This document shows positions 1-11,521 of a DNA stretch of 64,000 nucleotides, in pieces. The position numbers were made by a program, and so were the translations under genes. Every line of letters begins with the position of its first letter. The first letter of the stretch is position 1. The notes under the pieces were generated by a model. That model did not search any database. It saw only the letters and a program-made list of their open reading frames with translations, and was not told where the DNA came from. The stretch lies in the NCBI GenBank assembly GCA_947579605.1, contig OX388322.1, positions 8,246,001 to 8,310,000 on the forward strand, written 5' to 3'. The stretch comes from Athripsodes cinereus. Taxonomy: Eukaryota > Arthropoda > Insecta > Trichoptera > Leptoceridae.

Positions 1-26
1 ATTTCACATATATATGTTGATATACT

Positions 27-135
27 GAAACAAGTGTCTCTTTCTACTACTTTCATAGACCATTAATGACGTCATAAGTCGAAAGACGTCTCTTTCGTGT
101 TTGTTTAATCTATAGAAGACAGAAACGTTTGTTTC
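27..135. mobile_element. Short TIR element (MITE), copy 1
   Basis: The left end reads TGAAACAAGTGTCTCTTTC and the right end GAAACGTTTGTTTCA, so the ends are imperfect inverted repeats. The same terminal words occur in the better-preserved element at 40312-40443, which defines a family. This copy is more diverged and has a short palindromic core around 88-110. No coding capacity. The superfamily is not determined because no target-site duplication is obvious. Confidence 0.5.
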
Positions 136-599
136 AATGTATCCAATTATGAAATTCTACTATTTGTGCACCAAAAACAATAAATAATTCACTAGAATAA
201 TCTGAAGATATAAACACTTATGTTTCGTTATGTATAAACAGCTGCATTTTTCTCTTGTTATTATTATGCCTCTTTAGACATTGTGAATAGTGAGTATGAG
301 TACACACCTCTATTGGCATAAACGTGCGTATAGCGTAGTATTCACGTGATACTTACTGTATGTGTGCTCTCCTACGTGAGGTGAACTTTATCCCGTGCAC
401 TATGCTGAAAACTTTGGCCAATTTACAGATAGCTTGTAACAAACATTAATGACAATAATGCGACAAAAACTACGTAAGCATTGTATGCTTGGTTTCCAAC
501 GAAATTACTTCAATCCAGATAAACAAATGTAAGCATGTCACGTGGATTCACGGAATATGGTATGATTTTTATAAATTTCTAAAAAAATACGCGATTTTG
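136..599. other. Unannotated AT-rich sequence
   Basis: No convincing gene or repeat seen. A frame on the minus strand stays open up to a possible splice donor near 350, but nothing in it is recognisable. Confidence 0.3.
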
Positions 600-875
600 T
601 TCTGTAGGTCTGCTAACAAAAATTCTGTCAATGGACTTGCGGTGTCGCGTAGCGGGGGTCTGGCTAACTATGTTGACCGTGCTTTCTGCGTGGTTGGTTC
701 GTTGCTGTGGAACAAAATTCACTATGATTTGCGAATTCTGGAGAGTGTGGAGGTGTTCAAGGCAGGGTTAAGGATCCTATTGTTCAGGAGGTGTTGTGAT
801 CCTTGAATGGGCCCTTGCGGTGGTTTTTCCACAAAAAGGCGTACTTTAAATAAATTGTCTACTTATTATTATAAA
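600..875 (+). pseudogene. LINE (CR1/L2/Jockey group) pol C-terminus and 3' UTR
   Basis: The frame ending with the TGA near 806 reads as the extreme C-terminus of a LINE polyprotein. A GLANYVDRAF segment is followed by GSLLWNKIHYDLR and a final FKAGLRILLF. This matches the conserved pattern of an aromatic/Leu-Trp-Asn block, then a Leu-Arg, then a Phe-Lys...Leu-Phe ending that I know from CR1/L2/Jockey-group LINEs. The stop is followed by a 3' UTR (GGGCCCTTGCGGTGG) and a TTATTATTA-like tail. The same 3' UTR recurs at 41925-41987, confirming a repeat. The copy is strongly 5'-truncated; RT and endonuclease are absent. Confidence 0.65.
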
Positions 876-3105
876 ATGCACCTATTGAGAAACAATCAAA
901 GCGAAATATACTTAAAGTTCAGAATGGCTGAAACTCTCATCAATATTATGTCATTATTTTCCATAACGTCTCATTATGAAGTGAGCCCGTTACCTTTCTA
1001 CACGCGAGAAAATTCTGAAGGTTCTTCATATAACAAGGATAAAGAGAATCACATTTATGATGTTTGAAGCGAATGAAAATAAATGGTTTGCTTCGTTATC
1101 GTTAGAGTTGAACAATGTCATTTCACTTGACATAGAATTTTGTATTACGTTTGCACAGTGCGCTATGTACAAATCAATTACAATATTGTAACTAATATAC
1201 TCGTATATGTACATACCTGTATTCACTATACCTACATTAAGGTTGCATACTTATAACGTCTATTTCATCATCAGCTATGTATGTTAATATATGAAGTATT
1301 AAGTGATGAATACGCTTGAAAACAAGTGATGAATATTGATAAGAATATTTTCAACGGAACGAGAGTTATCAATAACTCATGTGAACGTGGAACTTTTTTC
1401 CATATAAGAACATTTCTAGCACCATTAACTCACAAACTGATCTCAAAAGCGCTATATTGCGGATGCATTGTCTGAAATTCCCAGTAAGCTCGTCTTCAAC
1501 TTATTTCCCGAAACCCCCTCATTTGACCCTTCCCGAAAACTTTGAGGCGATTCATATTGAAAAATGTAGCCAAAAAGATGCAAGTAATGGTTAAATAAAA
1601 CAATATTGTTACGTAAAACATGCAATACACAGACGAAAATGTTATATGGAATTCTTGCCATGTGCTATGTGTATCATTCTACATAGCTATAAACAAATAA
1701 TCTTAGTTGATCAATTTGTACATGAGTATTAATAGGAATACTCTCAACATCTTAATGAAGATTAAAAAGTTATTTTTAATTATTCCTTTACATCTTCTTA
1801 TATCATGCACGTTCTTCGTTGTTCTATTTTTAGTTAATTTACTAATTGTAAACATAAATCTATTATTACTACATATTTTGTTCGTATTGACGAGTTTAGG
1901 TAGTAACATAAAAGAACCAGAATAAACTATTTTTATCATTTTTATGAACACATCGTTAATAAAAAATGCCAATAAAATTAGGCAAAAGAATTTGTATCTA
2001 CATAATAATACATAATACTCTCAGTAGTATATTGTGGTGATGTATTGTGTATAAGACATGAGCTAAATTGTTAAAGTACACACAGTACTGTACTAAAAGA
2101 GCCAATTGTATCGGAAAACGTCTAATATAATTCGCAAGTCATAATCATAAAACACATTTAGCAAACAATAATAGATACATAATTAACAAGTTTGGCTCTG
2201 GCACGAGGGAGCAATGTTTGTTAAATGACGATCTTTTGTTTAAACTAAACACATGATGGTCATCTTAAATGATCCCTAAATATACAACACCGTCGCCGTT
2301 ATGACGACTGATTTAATTCAAATAAGAGATCATTGTTCTATGAATTTCCATATTGGTCCAGTAATACACCAATACCCCAAAATCAACGTAATATATTGAG
2401 AATAATATTTGAGTCAGTAACTCATTTTTGTAACACAACTACGGATGCGGTCTGAGGGACCATTATATATTTTGAAAACGAAGAACCTATAGCATTAGAA
2501 TTGTCCAACTTGAAGATAATGAGACTAACAATGTTCTCAAGTGTAGGAAATAAAAATACGATAGTGATCTGCGATCATTGCTTAAAGTTAAAGGATCATT
2601 GCGGGAGTCTAAAAAAATATTGAGATACCTTATGAAACGTAACGTAGGTGGATAGATAGTCGAATATTTAATATGAATATCCAATACGTCATTGCATAAA
2701 AACATACAGGTGTGGTCCATTCTGAATACTAATTATTATTATATACAAGAGATTATGTGATCTCGCAAAAAATGTTTTATCAATGGTTATACCTACCTAC
2801 CTATATTGTTACATCATCAATCATCCATGTGATAAATTCACTATGTGGGTGTTGTCGTGGTGACAGACAATATAAAAAAAAATATGTGATTGACATCTGA
2901 AGATCATGAGAATATAGTAAATGATCTCTTAATGACATTTTTTGTAATAATTGTAAGAAAGAAAAAATACGCAAATTAATCAAATTTCATCGGAGGGATT
3001 TAATAAGGTTAAGGATGTTTTTATTCACACTTTTTGTTTGACGACAGAAAAAGGTAAAATAAATATCTGACTGGGTGGTTAAAATTACAAAGGGATTATT
3101 AGACA
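876..3105. other. Unannotated AT-rich sequence
   Basis: Only short shadow frames; no conserved motif, TIR pair or LINE tail identified. It could be intron or intergenic DNA. Confidence 0.3.
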
Positions 3106-3265
3106 CGTATTATTTTATTTATTTATTTATTCATTCTTTACTGTACATTGATTACATAGAAGGTAAAAATTCAAGTTAGACACAATCAATATACAGAGGG
3201 CGAATTTATTGCAAAGGCGTGATCTCTTCCAACTAACCCAAATAAGATAGAAATTCAAAAGTAAA
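3106..3265 (-). mobile_element. CR1/Zenon-like LINE 3' end
   Basis: On the minus strand the sequence contains GGTTAGTTGGAAGAGATC, then TTCGCCCTCTGTATA, and ends in an (AAATA)n-type tail. This order is the 3' UTR of abundant lepidopteran CR1-like LINEs as I recall them. A diverged copy lies at 6042-6160. No coding part remains. Confidence 0.6.
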
Positions 3266-3361
3266 TTTATCAATTTGTTGCCAAATTAATTTGAGCAATT
3301 TTAGCCAAGCCAAGCCAATCTGTCAAAATTGCTGTATCAATATGCAAGTAGAAATATACTT

Positions 3362-4615
3362 ACATACATACATACATACATACCATCACGCCGCTTCCCT
3401 CGCGGGGTAGGCAGAAAGGATCGAGCGCCACTTCCTTCTATCTTTGCATACATCTTTCGCTTCCGTCACTGTCATACAATTCCTCATGCATGCTCTCCTG
3501 TTCAATGTGCTCAACACGTGACCGTCCTGTAGGATTTGATTTAAATGATCTTGCCATTTAATCCTCGGACGTCCACGTCTCCGAGCACCATTCCTCTCAG
3601 ACAAATATATCTTCTTAGTCATTCTGTCCTCATTCATTCTTTCCACGTGCCCAAACCATCTTAACTTATTTACATTCATCCTTGTTATTACACCAACTTT
3701 CATTCCACATTCCTTTCGTATATCAATGTTACGCACACGATCTCTCAGACTTTTACCACACATCCTTCTCAACGATCTCATTTCCACTGCATTTATGCCA
3801 CTTTCATCCTTCTTTAACCATGTCCACGTCTCACTTGCATACATAAGTGTTGGCACTAAGATAGCAGAGTGCACCAACCTTTTAGCTGTGGTGGATATGT
3901 TTCTATTTGCAATTATTGGTCGGATTGCACCATTTACCTTATTGCCAGCAACTTTTCTCCTTTCAATATCGCTTTCACACTTCCCATCTCTCGTGAACAA
4001 ACTACCTAAGTACACACATTCGTCAACTTGCTCTAACACTTCGTTGTCAATCATCACCTGGCATACTGTTCTCTCACTTCCTCTTTCAAACACCATAATT
4101 TTTGTCTTTTTTGCATTCATTCTCAATCCATTAATCGCACAATTTTCATACACACACGTCATCATTCGCTGTAGATCACTTTCACTTTCAGCCATCAATA
4201 CCAAATCATCGGCAAACATTAACGCTCTTACATTCATCCCATTCATATCAACACCTACATTCATTTCTTTCAATGGACGAATACAATGATCAATATATAG
4301 GTTAAAAAGCCATGGCGACATAACGCACCCTTGTTTTACTCCTTTTGTCAGTGTGAACCATTCCGACAGGTTATTGTTCACTCTAACACACGCAGAACTT
4401 CCTGTATATAGGGACGCAATGGCGCGAATTAGCTGACTACCCACCCCACACATTGATAGTACTTGCCACATTTTCTCACGATCTACTCTATCATAAGCCT
4501 TTTCAAGATCAACAAACGCGCAGAAAAGCTTCTGGTGTTTCTCCAGGAGCTTCTCTGTCACCATTCGCAGGGAGAAAATCTGGTCCACACATCCTCTACC
4601 ACTATCCTCTACCTC
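3362..4615 (-). mobile_element. 5'-truncated RTE-clade LINE with 13-bp TSD
   Basis: The insertion is bounded by the 13-bp direct repeat TAGAAATATACTT at 3349-3361 and 4616-4628. The 3' end on the minus strand carries a (TATG)n tail immediately after the pol stop codon, and the 5' end is cut inside the reverse transcriptase. Both are typical products of target-primed reverse transcription. The perfect TSD and long open frame indicate a recent insertion. Related copies lie at 35970-36818 and 52209-52551, and a second subfamily is at 26098-26404. Confidence 0.9.
3386..4612 (-). pseudogene. RTE-type reverse transcriptase, C-terminal part
   Basis: About 400 residues with no internal stop. There is no ATG: the frame enters from the truncated 5' end (...GRGCVDQIFSLRM), so no start codon should be assigned. 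Counting from the GTG of VDQIF, RT motif A is FVDLEKAYDRV (Asp27 catalytic), the GVKQGCVMSPWLF block is at about 83-94, and the FADD active site is at 125-128. The conserved LGSLFT region follows. The RTE-like C-terminal domain contains RWFGHVERMNEDRMTKKIY and a basic GARRRGRPRIKW segment, then AYPAREAA and TGA. The apurinic-like endonuclease and the front of the RT fingers are missing, so it cannot be autonomous. The clade call rests on motif style; a related LINE clade is possible. Confidence 0.85.
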
Positions 4616-4628
4616 TAGAAATATACTT

Positions 4629-5700
4629 TTACGAATATAATATTATTTTACTTTATGGTTTTATGTAATTGTCAAAATGATACTCTCCCAAAAATACCAC
4701 CTTGTAGCAGTAGTTGGCACAACCAAATTTCAAACGAGTCCAACGACCTAGAGGATTATTAAGGTTCGTCCACACTAGATTGTAAACCGTTGTCAACTTC
4801 GAGCAACTCGACGAAAATACTATGACTGAATATTATAATTATATTATAACGTACACGAGACACGAAAACTAAAATAAACTTAAAATTATTTCATAAGTAT
4901 AAATTCTTTTAAACCTTCATATAGCTATGCCACTCAGCGATGAGAAATGTCATACATCCTTAATGTCTTATTTTTATCGATACGTAGGGGACAATCTGCA
5001 AGATTGGGTAAGTTATAAGATCGCGCCCTTGCGATATACTCGTCTTCTGTATATTGATTGTATTTAATTTGAATGCATACATTACTATCGCGATTTTAAT
5101 GGAACATCTACAACAGGCGAGCGATAATCTAAAACTTAGTCATTTTACACGATGTGGACATCTCTTTACTGCGAGGACATGCCGCACATGTAATAATTAC
5201 ATTTATTAATAAGAACACGCAAATGATAATTAGAGCAACAATAATAATAATAATAGCTACCAATACTATGTTAATTAACGACCTCGTTAACAAACTAGTT
5301 ACTATGTCATTACCTGATTACTTTACAACCACTGGATTATCGAACCAATGCAAATTCTTTAAATGACACGAGTAAATATTATATACGCGTTTGACTCTTT
5401 CTATTATTATTTTTACAAAGAATGACACGATTGGTCAGGACTAGATTAATCATCATGGAATTTGATATACCCAATAGTTTGCAAAAAAAAAATTAAAACG
5501 ATTATCTTCGATTTTTTGTGGTGTTGGGTATATTCAACAGGAACGCAAGAGCCGTAAGATTGTGAATGAGTCAACCTAATTTTAAATAACGTCATACGTT
5601 TATTCCGCAAATAAGACAGCCACAAATTGTCTCAATGTTGGTCCATAATGAACTTATTTCTTGCATAATTTTTAGGAAAAAAGTAAAATATATTAGACAA
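4629..5700. other. Unannotated AT-rich sequence
   Basis: No gene, TIR pair or retrotransposon tail recognised. The short open frames have no conserved content. Confidence 0.3.
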
Positions 5701-5822
5701 CTCGATTGGAGAACCATGTTTAGGTACACATTTAACATTGTTCAAAGTCTAATTAGAAATGATGTGTTCCGGTGTATATTTTGCACAACGTTACATTGTG
5801 TAAACATGATTCTCCAATCAAG
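5701..5822. mobile_element. TIR element (MITE) with GATTGGAGAA ends
   Basis: The left end CTCGATTGGAGAACCATGTT and the right end AACATGATTCTCCAATCAAG are inverted repeats with few mismatches, 122 bp overall. The same termini enclose a much shorter hairpin at 54269-54321, so this is a dispersed family. No coding sequence; no TSD recognised. Confidence 0.6.
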
Positions 5823-6041
5823 ATGTCTTATGGCCGGTGTCAATAACTTGTCTTTATCCATTATTATTGGTTAACATCTATTGTATAAAATATACAATAG
5901 ATTTTAACTGTTAGTAATGGATTGATGGATTATTGAAACCGACTGTTATTGGTTTTGTCGTTGACGAGTTGTGCCCAAATGCAGTTAATCTATAAAGACA
6001 TAGTACGTAAATATTCTAAACACGAGTAATATAAATTATTA

Positions 6042-6160
6042 ATTTATTTTATTACTCTGCACATTGGTTATAACACCAATCATCCCAAAGTCTCATAAAT
6101 CACAGAGGGCGAGTTTGGCGCTAGATTGCAATATCTTAGAACTAACCCAGGGATTATATA
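6042..6160 (-). mobile_element. CR1/Zenon-like LINE 3' end, diverged copy
   Basis: The minus strand shares GGTTAGTT, TTGCAAT and CGCCCTCTGTG in the same order as 3106-3265 and ends in an A/T tail. Older and shorter than that copy. Confidence 0.5.
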
Positions 6161-7006
6161 ATTACCTATCGTATGAATAATATTGCAAAGTATTGTGTCA
6201 ATATCTTATGCTTATTTACACAAAGCATATTCCAATAACTACATAAATATTTAATTTCAATACATAATAATTCATAAAATGTCTGGCGATTGAAATATCG
6301 TACCACAAAAACAAAATAATAATAATGTGTGATATAATATTATCATTTGTTCTGAGGTCAGACCGACACTGGGTATATTGGGTCTGACTCACTTGAAATC
6401 AATTTTCATTAGCAACAGTTTAAATTAATATCATATCTACCCACTACACACACACACACCCTCACACACATACACACATTAATCAAAATATAATAATATA
6501 TACTAATGTAGATATTTCGTATATTATGGATAAATGCCTGTTTGATTACATTTAATCGCAATAACATATGATATACTTATACCTACATTAAAATTTTATA
6601 GATCACTCGAGTTATCGGACGGTTTTGAATTTTGTAATTACGGCACTTAATTAACTACTCATATGTGTATATGTGTGCGTATGTATTTTATTTTAATATT
6701 ATACAGGTACTTTGTTTTCTATTCGCTTTGTTTTCGGACCGCTTATATTGTATAATAATGAATTTCTTTTTTATTATTTACCTTATTTCTATCATTATTG
6801 TATAAGTTTTGTACACCAAGAGATTAATAAACTAGTGTACTAAGGAACGAAGTATCTACCAATGCATTAGCTTTAGATATTGGTAAGTAAATTTCGCATC
6901 ACTTACTCCTGCATTCAACTTAATCCTTTTGATAACCGTGACAACAGTATTACGTTAAATACAACTTGTGCGAAGTTACTTTACAAATTTTCATCGATCG
7001 GTTTCT
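6161..7006. repeat. AT-rich DNA with a (CA)n microsatellite
   Basis: A CA-rich run lies at about 6446-6478. The rest holds only short shadow frames and nothing I can assign. Confidence 0.5.
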
Positions 7007-7110
7007 CTCTCTCTACCACCGAGGCATCACCCACAAGTGGGGTAGCCAGTAGACTAAACACATGTGACAAACATGCAAGTTGTCACCTCCGTGTCAACAT
7101 ACCTATGACG
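7007..7110 (-). mobile_element. (TAG)n-tailed SINE, 3' part
   Basis: The reverse complement contains the family signature CTGGCTACCCCACTTGTGGG followed by a diverged ATGCC..GTGGTA end, preceded by the GACAACTTGCATGTTTGT block. The 5' half is missing. A full copy is at 35583-35830. Confidence 0.7.
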
Positions 7111-7532
7111 GTTAAAGATGAAAAAATTCTCCCGAAATTTCAATGTAAAATGGGTAAGTCCTCGTGTGTTAACAAATCAACGTAGCATCCAATCGATATT
7201 TATACAAGTAGGTACTCAATAATTACAATCAATAAGCAATTAAAACCTAATATTGAGGACCGATGAAATTACTGAACAATCAAAAAGCGAGGAAAAAATT
7301 CAATTTAAATAAACGATAATAGCTTATTAGTAAAACATAATAAACTTGATAATTGCGATATAATCAAGTAACTAATATTAATTTAATATGTACCTATTAC
7401 GCTAAGCGCCCCTTACCAGGAATAACTCATAGTACCGAAGAATACCGGATAATTTAATTTTCATATAGGGTAAATATCCAATACAGTAGGAAAATGATTT
7501 TAGGTAGATTGCGGAGTTCCGCTAGGATGTTA

Positions 7533-8065
7533 TGTGGTGTTCTCACTTTGGCGAATATCGCCAGGCACCAAAATATCGCCAGCCATTTGAACCGTGTGAA
7601 CAAAATGACAGCTAGTCTGAAACGATAAAAACCAATAGAAACGATATCGTCTCGAGTTGACCACCTTCCAACATTTTCGGCCGATTGAACGATTCGCGCA
7701 TGCGCAGATGTGCGCGGCGTTCGTATCTATGGTAAAAACTTTATAACCTATAAATTCTATAATGTTTCCCGCTTCGTGACAGCTGTTATCTTTGTTGTTG
7801 GTTTGTGGCGTTTGTTTCCTTAATTAAAAGGCGCCTTATAACATCTACTATAACATTTTCGACTAAAAATAAACACTTCGCGATCTCCATTTCGACGCCA
7901 TTTTGAAAACAGTCTCAAAATCAAAGCGCATCTGACAAATCGTTTCTAAATCGGTGGACTGTGTGAACAGGTGTGACGATCAATGGGCGTACGGCGAATT
8001 TTGTTTTTTCGCCTGGCGTTATATTTTGAAATTCGCCTGGCGATATTCGCCATGTGAACACCCCA
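7533..8065. mobile_element. PIF/Harbinger-like MITE with TTA TSD
   Basis: 533-bp element flanked by TTA on both sides (7530-7532 and 8066-8068). The left terminus is TGTGGTGTTC and the right terminus GAACACCCCA. The inverted similarity continues inward through GGCGAATATCGCCAGG on both arms. A 3-bp TTA duplication with TIRs is the hallmark of PIF/Harbinger. No transposase frame is visible inside, so it is non-autonomous. The core is GC-richer than the flanks. Confidence 0.75.
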
Positions 8066-8337
8066 TTACACGAAATATTCGGGGAATATTAAATTTAGCT
8101 ATAGTGAACGGTGCACTATGTCAATAACGGATATTTGTCGAACATGGCAAAAATGCTGGTGCACAAAAACAGATAAAAGTACATTCAAGATAATATTTAA
8201 GTACGCGCAACAAAGCATCTATTATCAAAACCAAAGATGAAGACTTTATCTGTGATGCGTCTAGGTTAAATATGTGTAGCGAATTCTAGGAAACTTTTTG
8301 TAAGATTTTTTTTATTTTAAAGCAAAAACAGTCTTTT

Positions 8338-8438
8338 CAAAGTTCAAACATACAGCTGATCTGCTGGCTACCCCACTTGTGGGATATGCCGTGATGGTAT
8401 AGTAGTAGTAATAGTATAGTAGTAATAGTAGTAGTAGT
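8338..8438 (+). mobile_element. (TAG)n-tailed SINE, 3' part
   Basis: Contains CAGCTGATCTGCTGGCTACC, CCACTTGTGGGATATGCCGT and GATGGTATAGTAGTAG, then a degenerate TAG/TAA repeat tail to about 8438. 5'-truncated. Confidence 0.8.
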
Positions 8439-9880
8439 TCAAACCATTATCTATGTAAACGTTAAGAAGCATAATTGAGGATAATTTTAAAAATGCATAT
8501 TGAAAAAAATAATAATCAGCAAATTGGACAAGAATAAAGAATTGTTCAAGTCTAATTCGTAATGTGTTTAAAAGCATCTAAAAAAGACATCATGTTTTTG
8601 CGTATCGAAATAAATTGATACAATATAAAGTGTAAAGCATAACACAGTCGTTAATTATTACTCGTTAAAATATCTTTTTAGATCTCCGTCAATACTGGTC
8701 GCTAATTGATTGTAGAAACGAATTCCGCTGATTGTAAATAATGTTATATTTTCCCGACTTTGTCGGTTTATTTTTACTTCAATTATTTTCGTTCATTATT
8801 TCTACTTATACAATATTGTAAATTACTACAGTTGCATCTTGCATAACGTCGTGTTCTCGCGTGATATTTACCTTGCAAGATATAATGTGTTCGCTTACGT
8901 TCTGTGTTCTATAATTTTGAAAATTTTATTTTTATCCAAAGCCCGAGAATCAAGAATAATAATGAAATGAAAATATTATGAAATATGTATTTAGGGGTTT
9001 CCAAATGTAACATTTGGATTCAACTATAACTTACAGATAAAGATAAAACACAGCATACTATGACAAGAATATTGTAATATACCTATAATGTAAAGACGAT
9101 ATTATTGTTTGAATAAATTATTATTATTATTATAAATTATTATTATAATACTCTCTCTCTCTCTCTCTTTTCTGGCATTGCACCCAATATAATATGAGTG
9201 ATGCTGCCACTATCAATCTCTATATGTTTTGTAATCCAACTCAAAAGTTCTACAGAACAAAAATAATAATAATAAATTGTATTCCATCAACTATTAGTAG
9301 TTTGTGTCGTGCTAAGGTAATCAGTACAACTTACCAGAAATTGGATCTTATACAGATAATATACCAGAATTTCGAACTTTCTGCAAGATTCGAAGGAATC
9401 CGAAACCATAGTAGGTTATAATTTTTTTTACATTCTAAAACATGGTGTGTTATTAATATTTGTCATGACATTTGTACAATAAAAATTCGTAACAACGATG
9501 TTACAGACTAACCTTTTAACATTTTTAAAAATCATAAAAATAGTAACATATTATATTGCCTTAAGGGTTGGCCTGGTCCAGTCATTATATGTTATTTTTG
9601 CATTTTTACGTCTATTTAGTCAACTTTCTGTCTGTATCTTTGATGAATAAGTAAATATTAAAAACAACCAAGTTCACAAACCATATACAAACATACATAT
9701 ATATATTATATACAAATTCAAGATTCGTTTCAGCTGAAATGGTAAGCAACGTTAAGCCGAAATCGAAATTCGGTCAGTAGCAATGTATTCTCGTAATTCT
9801 TTGTCGGGTCGTCAAAGTCAGAGAAACATATTCACTTGGACGCTAAGTAATAAAATAAACAATCGTACAAGTCTCGGTGG
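8439..9880. repeat. AT-rich DNA with (ATT)n and (CT)n microsatellites
   Basis: An ATT run at about 9116-9149 is followed by a perfect (CT)n run at 9151-9168. The first could be the tail of an old LINE, but no upstream LINE sequence is recognised. No gene seen. Confidence 0.5.
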
Positions 9881-10112
9881 CCTGTAACCAGAGATGTGCA
9901 AAATACTTTCAAAAAAGTATTTAAATACAAAATACAAATACTTTTGAATTTTTGTATTTCAAATACAAAATACTAAATACTTTTTCAAAATGGTATTTAA
10001 ATACAAAATACAAAATACGTATTTTCAAAATACTTTTTTAAAATACCTTTTTAAAATACTTTTTGCAAATAGTCGAACAAGGTGTAAGACAAAAGTATTT
10101 AATATTTAAACC

Positions 10113-10563
10113 ATTGATGAATGAAAGAGAAATAAAAACTGGACAAAAGTATACATAAATGGAGAAAGGGTTGACATGATTCGATATAGCATTGCTTGCA
10201 GACAATTGATGAATGCCATTGATGAATGAAATACTGGACAAGAGTATACATAAGTAAATGGAGAAAGGGTTGACATGATTCGATATAACATTGCTTGCAG
10301 ACAATTGATGAATGAAACACTGGACAAGAGTATACATAAATGGAGAAAGGGTTGACATGATTCGATATAGCATTGCTTGCAGACAATTGATGAATGAAAA
10401 ACTGGACAAGAGTATACATAAATGGAGAAAGGGTTGACATGATTCGATATAGCATTGCATGCAGACAATTGATGAATGCCATTGATGAATGAAAAACTGG
10501 ACAAGAGTATACATAAATGGAGAAAGGGTTGACATGATTCGATATATCATTGCTTGCAGACAA
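10113..10563. repeat. Minisatellite, five copies of an 82-99 bp unit
   Basis: Five tandem units start at 10113, 10205, 10304, 10386 and 10468 and end at 10563. The core unit is 82 bp. Units 2 and 5 carry an extra internal duplication of the ATTGATGAAT word, and unit 1 is the most diverged. Unit 82 is not a multiple of three, so all three minus-strand frames stay open through the array; these long frames are artefacts of the repeat, not genes. Confidence 0.9.
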
Positions 10564-10917
10564 TGAGGATGAGCCTTAGGAAGAACTGTCAAAATAGAAA
10601 AAAAAATTAATTAAGTCATGACAAAATGTACGGTTGTTAGAAGAGATAAGCCGAAAATTGTCATAAATGGATTGAGTATCATCAAGCAGGTAAGAAAATT
10701 CCTGACTTGGGCTGCATAATAAATCAGAATGGATAATCCAAATCTGAAATCGTATGGACTACTGTAACATCATACATACAGTATACAGGACTGCTCCAGA
10801 CTCTTCCTTATCGTCTTCAGATGGTTTTTAGTGTTGCCTCCGGATCATTCACAGAGAGAATAAGAGCTGCCACATAACTTCACTACTAAGAAGTCTACAC
10901 TAACTGAGAGTCCTAGA

Positions 10918-10990
10918 GATACTGGTGTTTAAACTGTGTCCACTGTCCACAAGGCAGCACACTACCCACTGAGCTGTTCCGCTGACGAAA
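10918..10990 (-). mobile_element. tRNA-like promoter remnant (degenerate SINE head?)
   Basis: The minus strand reads CAGCTCAGTGGGTAGTGTGC, close to a tRNA D-arm/A box, and about 40 bases on AGTTTAAACACC, a degenerate B box. It sits inside the hAT-like element. There is no acceptor-stem pairing I can support, so it is not a tRNA gene. Confidence 0.35.
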
Positions 10991-11521
10991 ATGTGTGGCG
11001 AAGGCTGTGCTCAGCTTCTTAAACTCGTTGAACTCAAAAGGGCAAATACCTCTAAATTTGCAGAAAGAAGAAACAAAGTCGCAGCGTCATCTGCCTGGAA
11101 TAGATTGCATTCAGACAAAATTGAAAATGCTACCATTCAGGAGAAATCACAGCGCCCTTGAAATGGCCATGGATCGTTAAACGGCGTCATGTATAATTTG
11201 TTCAATCATTATTATGTGTGTATATCTCAAACATGGAGTACTCTAATGGAAACGTTGTATTTGTAATTCAACAAATTGGTAAAAAAAGCTTGCGTACGCG
11301 CATATCAATTAATGGCAGAATTTTGTTTCAAACAATAAAAAGGTATTTTGTAAAAGTATTTTGTGTAAAATACAAAATACTCAAAAAAAGTATTTCAAAT
11401 AAAATACAAAATACTTTTTACAAAAAGGTATTTGAAATACAAAATACAAATACGTATTTTGTACTTTGTATTTGTATTTTAAATACTTTTATTTGAAATA
11501 CGTCACATCTCTGCCTGTAAC

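Larger units (their letters stand above)
9889..11513. mobile_element. Non-autonomous hAT-like transposon with 8-bp TSD
   Basis: Flanked by the perfect 8-bp duplication CCTGTAAC (9881-9888 and 11514-11521). Termini are CAGAGATGTG on the left and, inverted, the same word on the right. Roughly 200 bp inside each end consist of dense AAATAC/GTATTT words in both orientations, the kind of subterminal repeats bound by hAT transposases. The interior holds the minisatellite at 10113-10563 and a tRNA-like segment near 10918-10990; no transposase domain is recognisable. The hAT call rests on TSD length and TIR style; P-type elements also make 8-bp TSDs. Confidence 0.8.

Noticed and set aside
3726..4289. 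187-codon plus-strand frame opposite the RTE RT
   Set aside because: Shadow of the RT frame on the other strand; the minus frame contains all RT motifs.
9116..9170. ATT and CT runs as a regulatory element
   Set aside because: Plain microsatellites; no sign of function.
10038..10592. Three overlapping minus-strand frames of 132-184 codons
   Set aside because: They are one 82-bp tandem unit read in rotating frames; no domain and no start context.
9889..11513. CRISPR-like array at the minisatellite
   Set aside because: Units are contiguous without unique spacers, and the DNA is eukaryotic.
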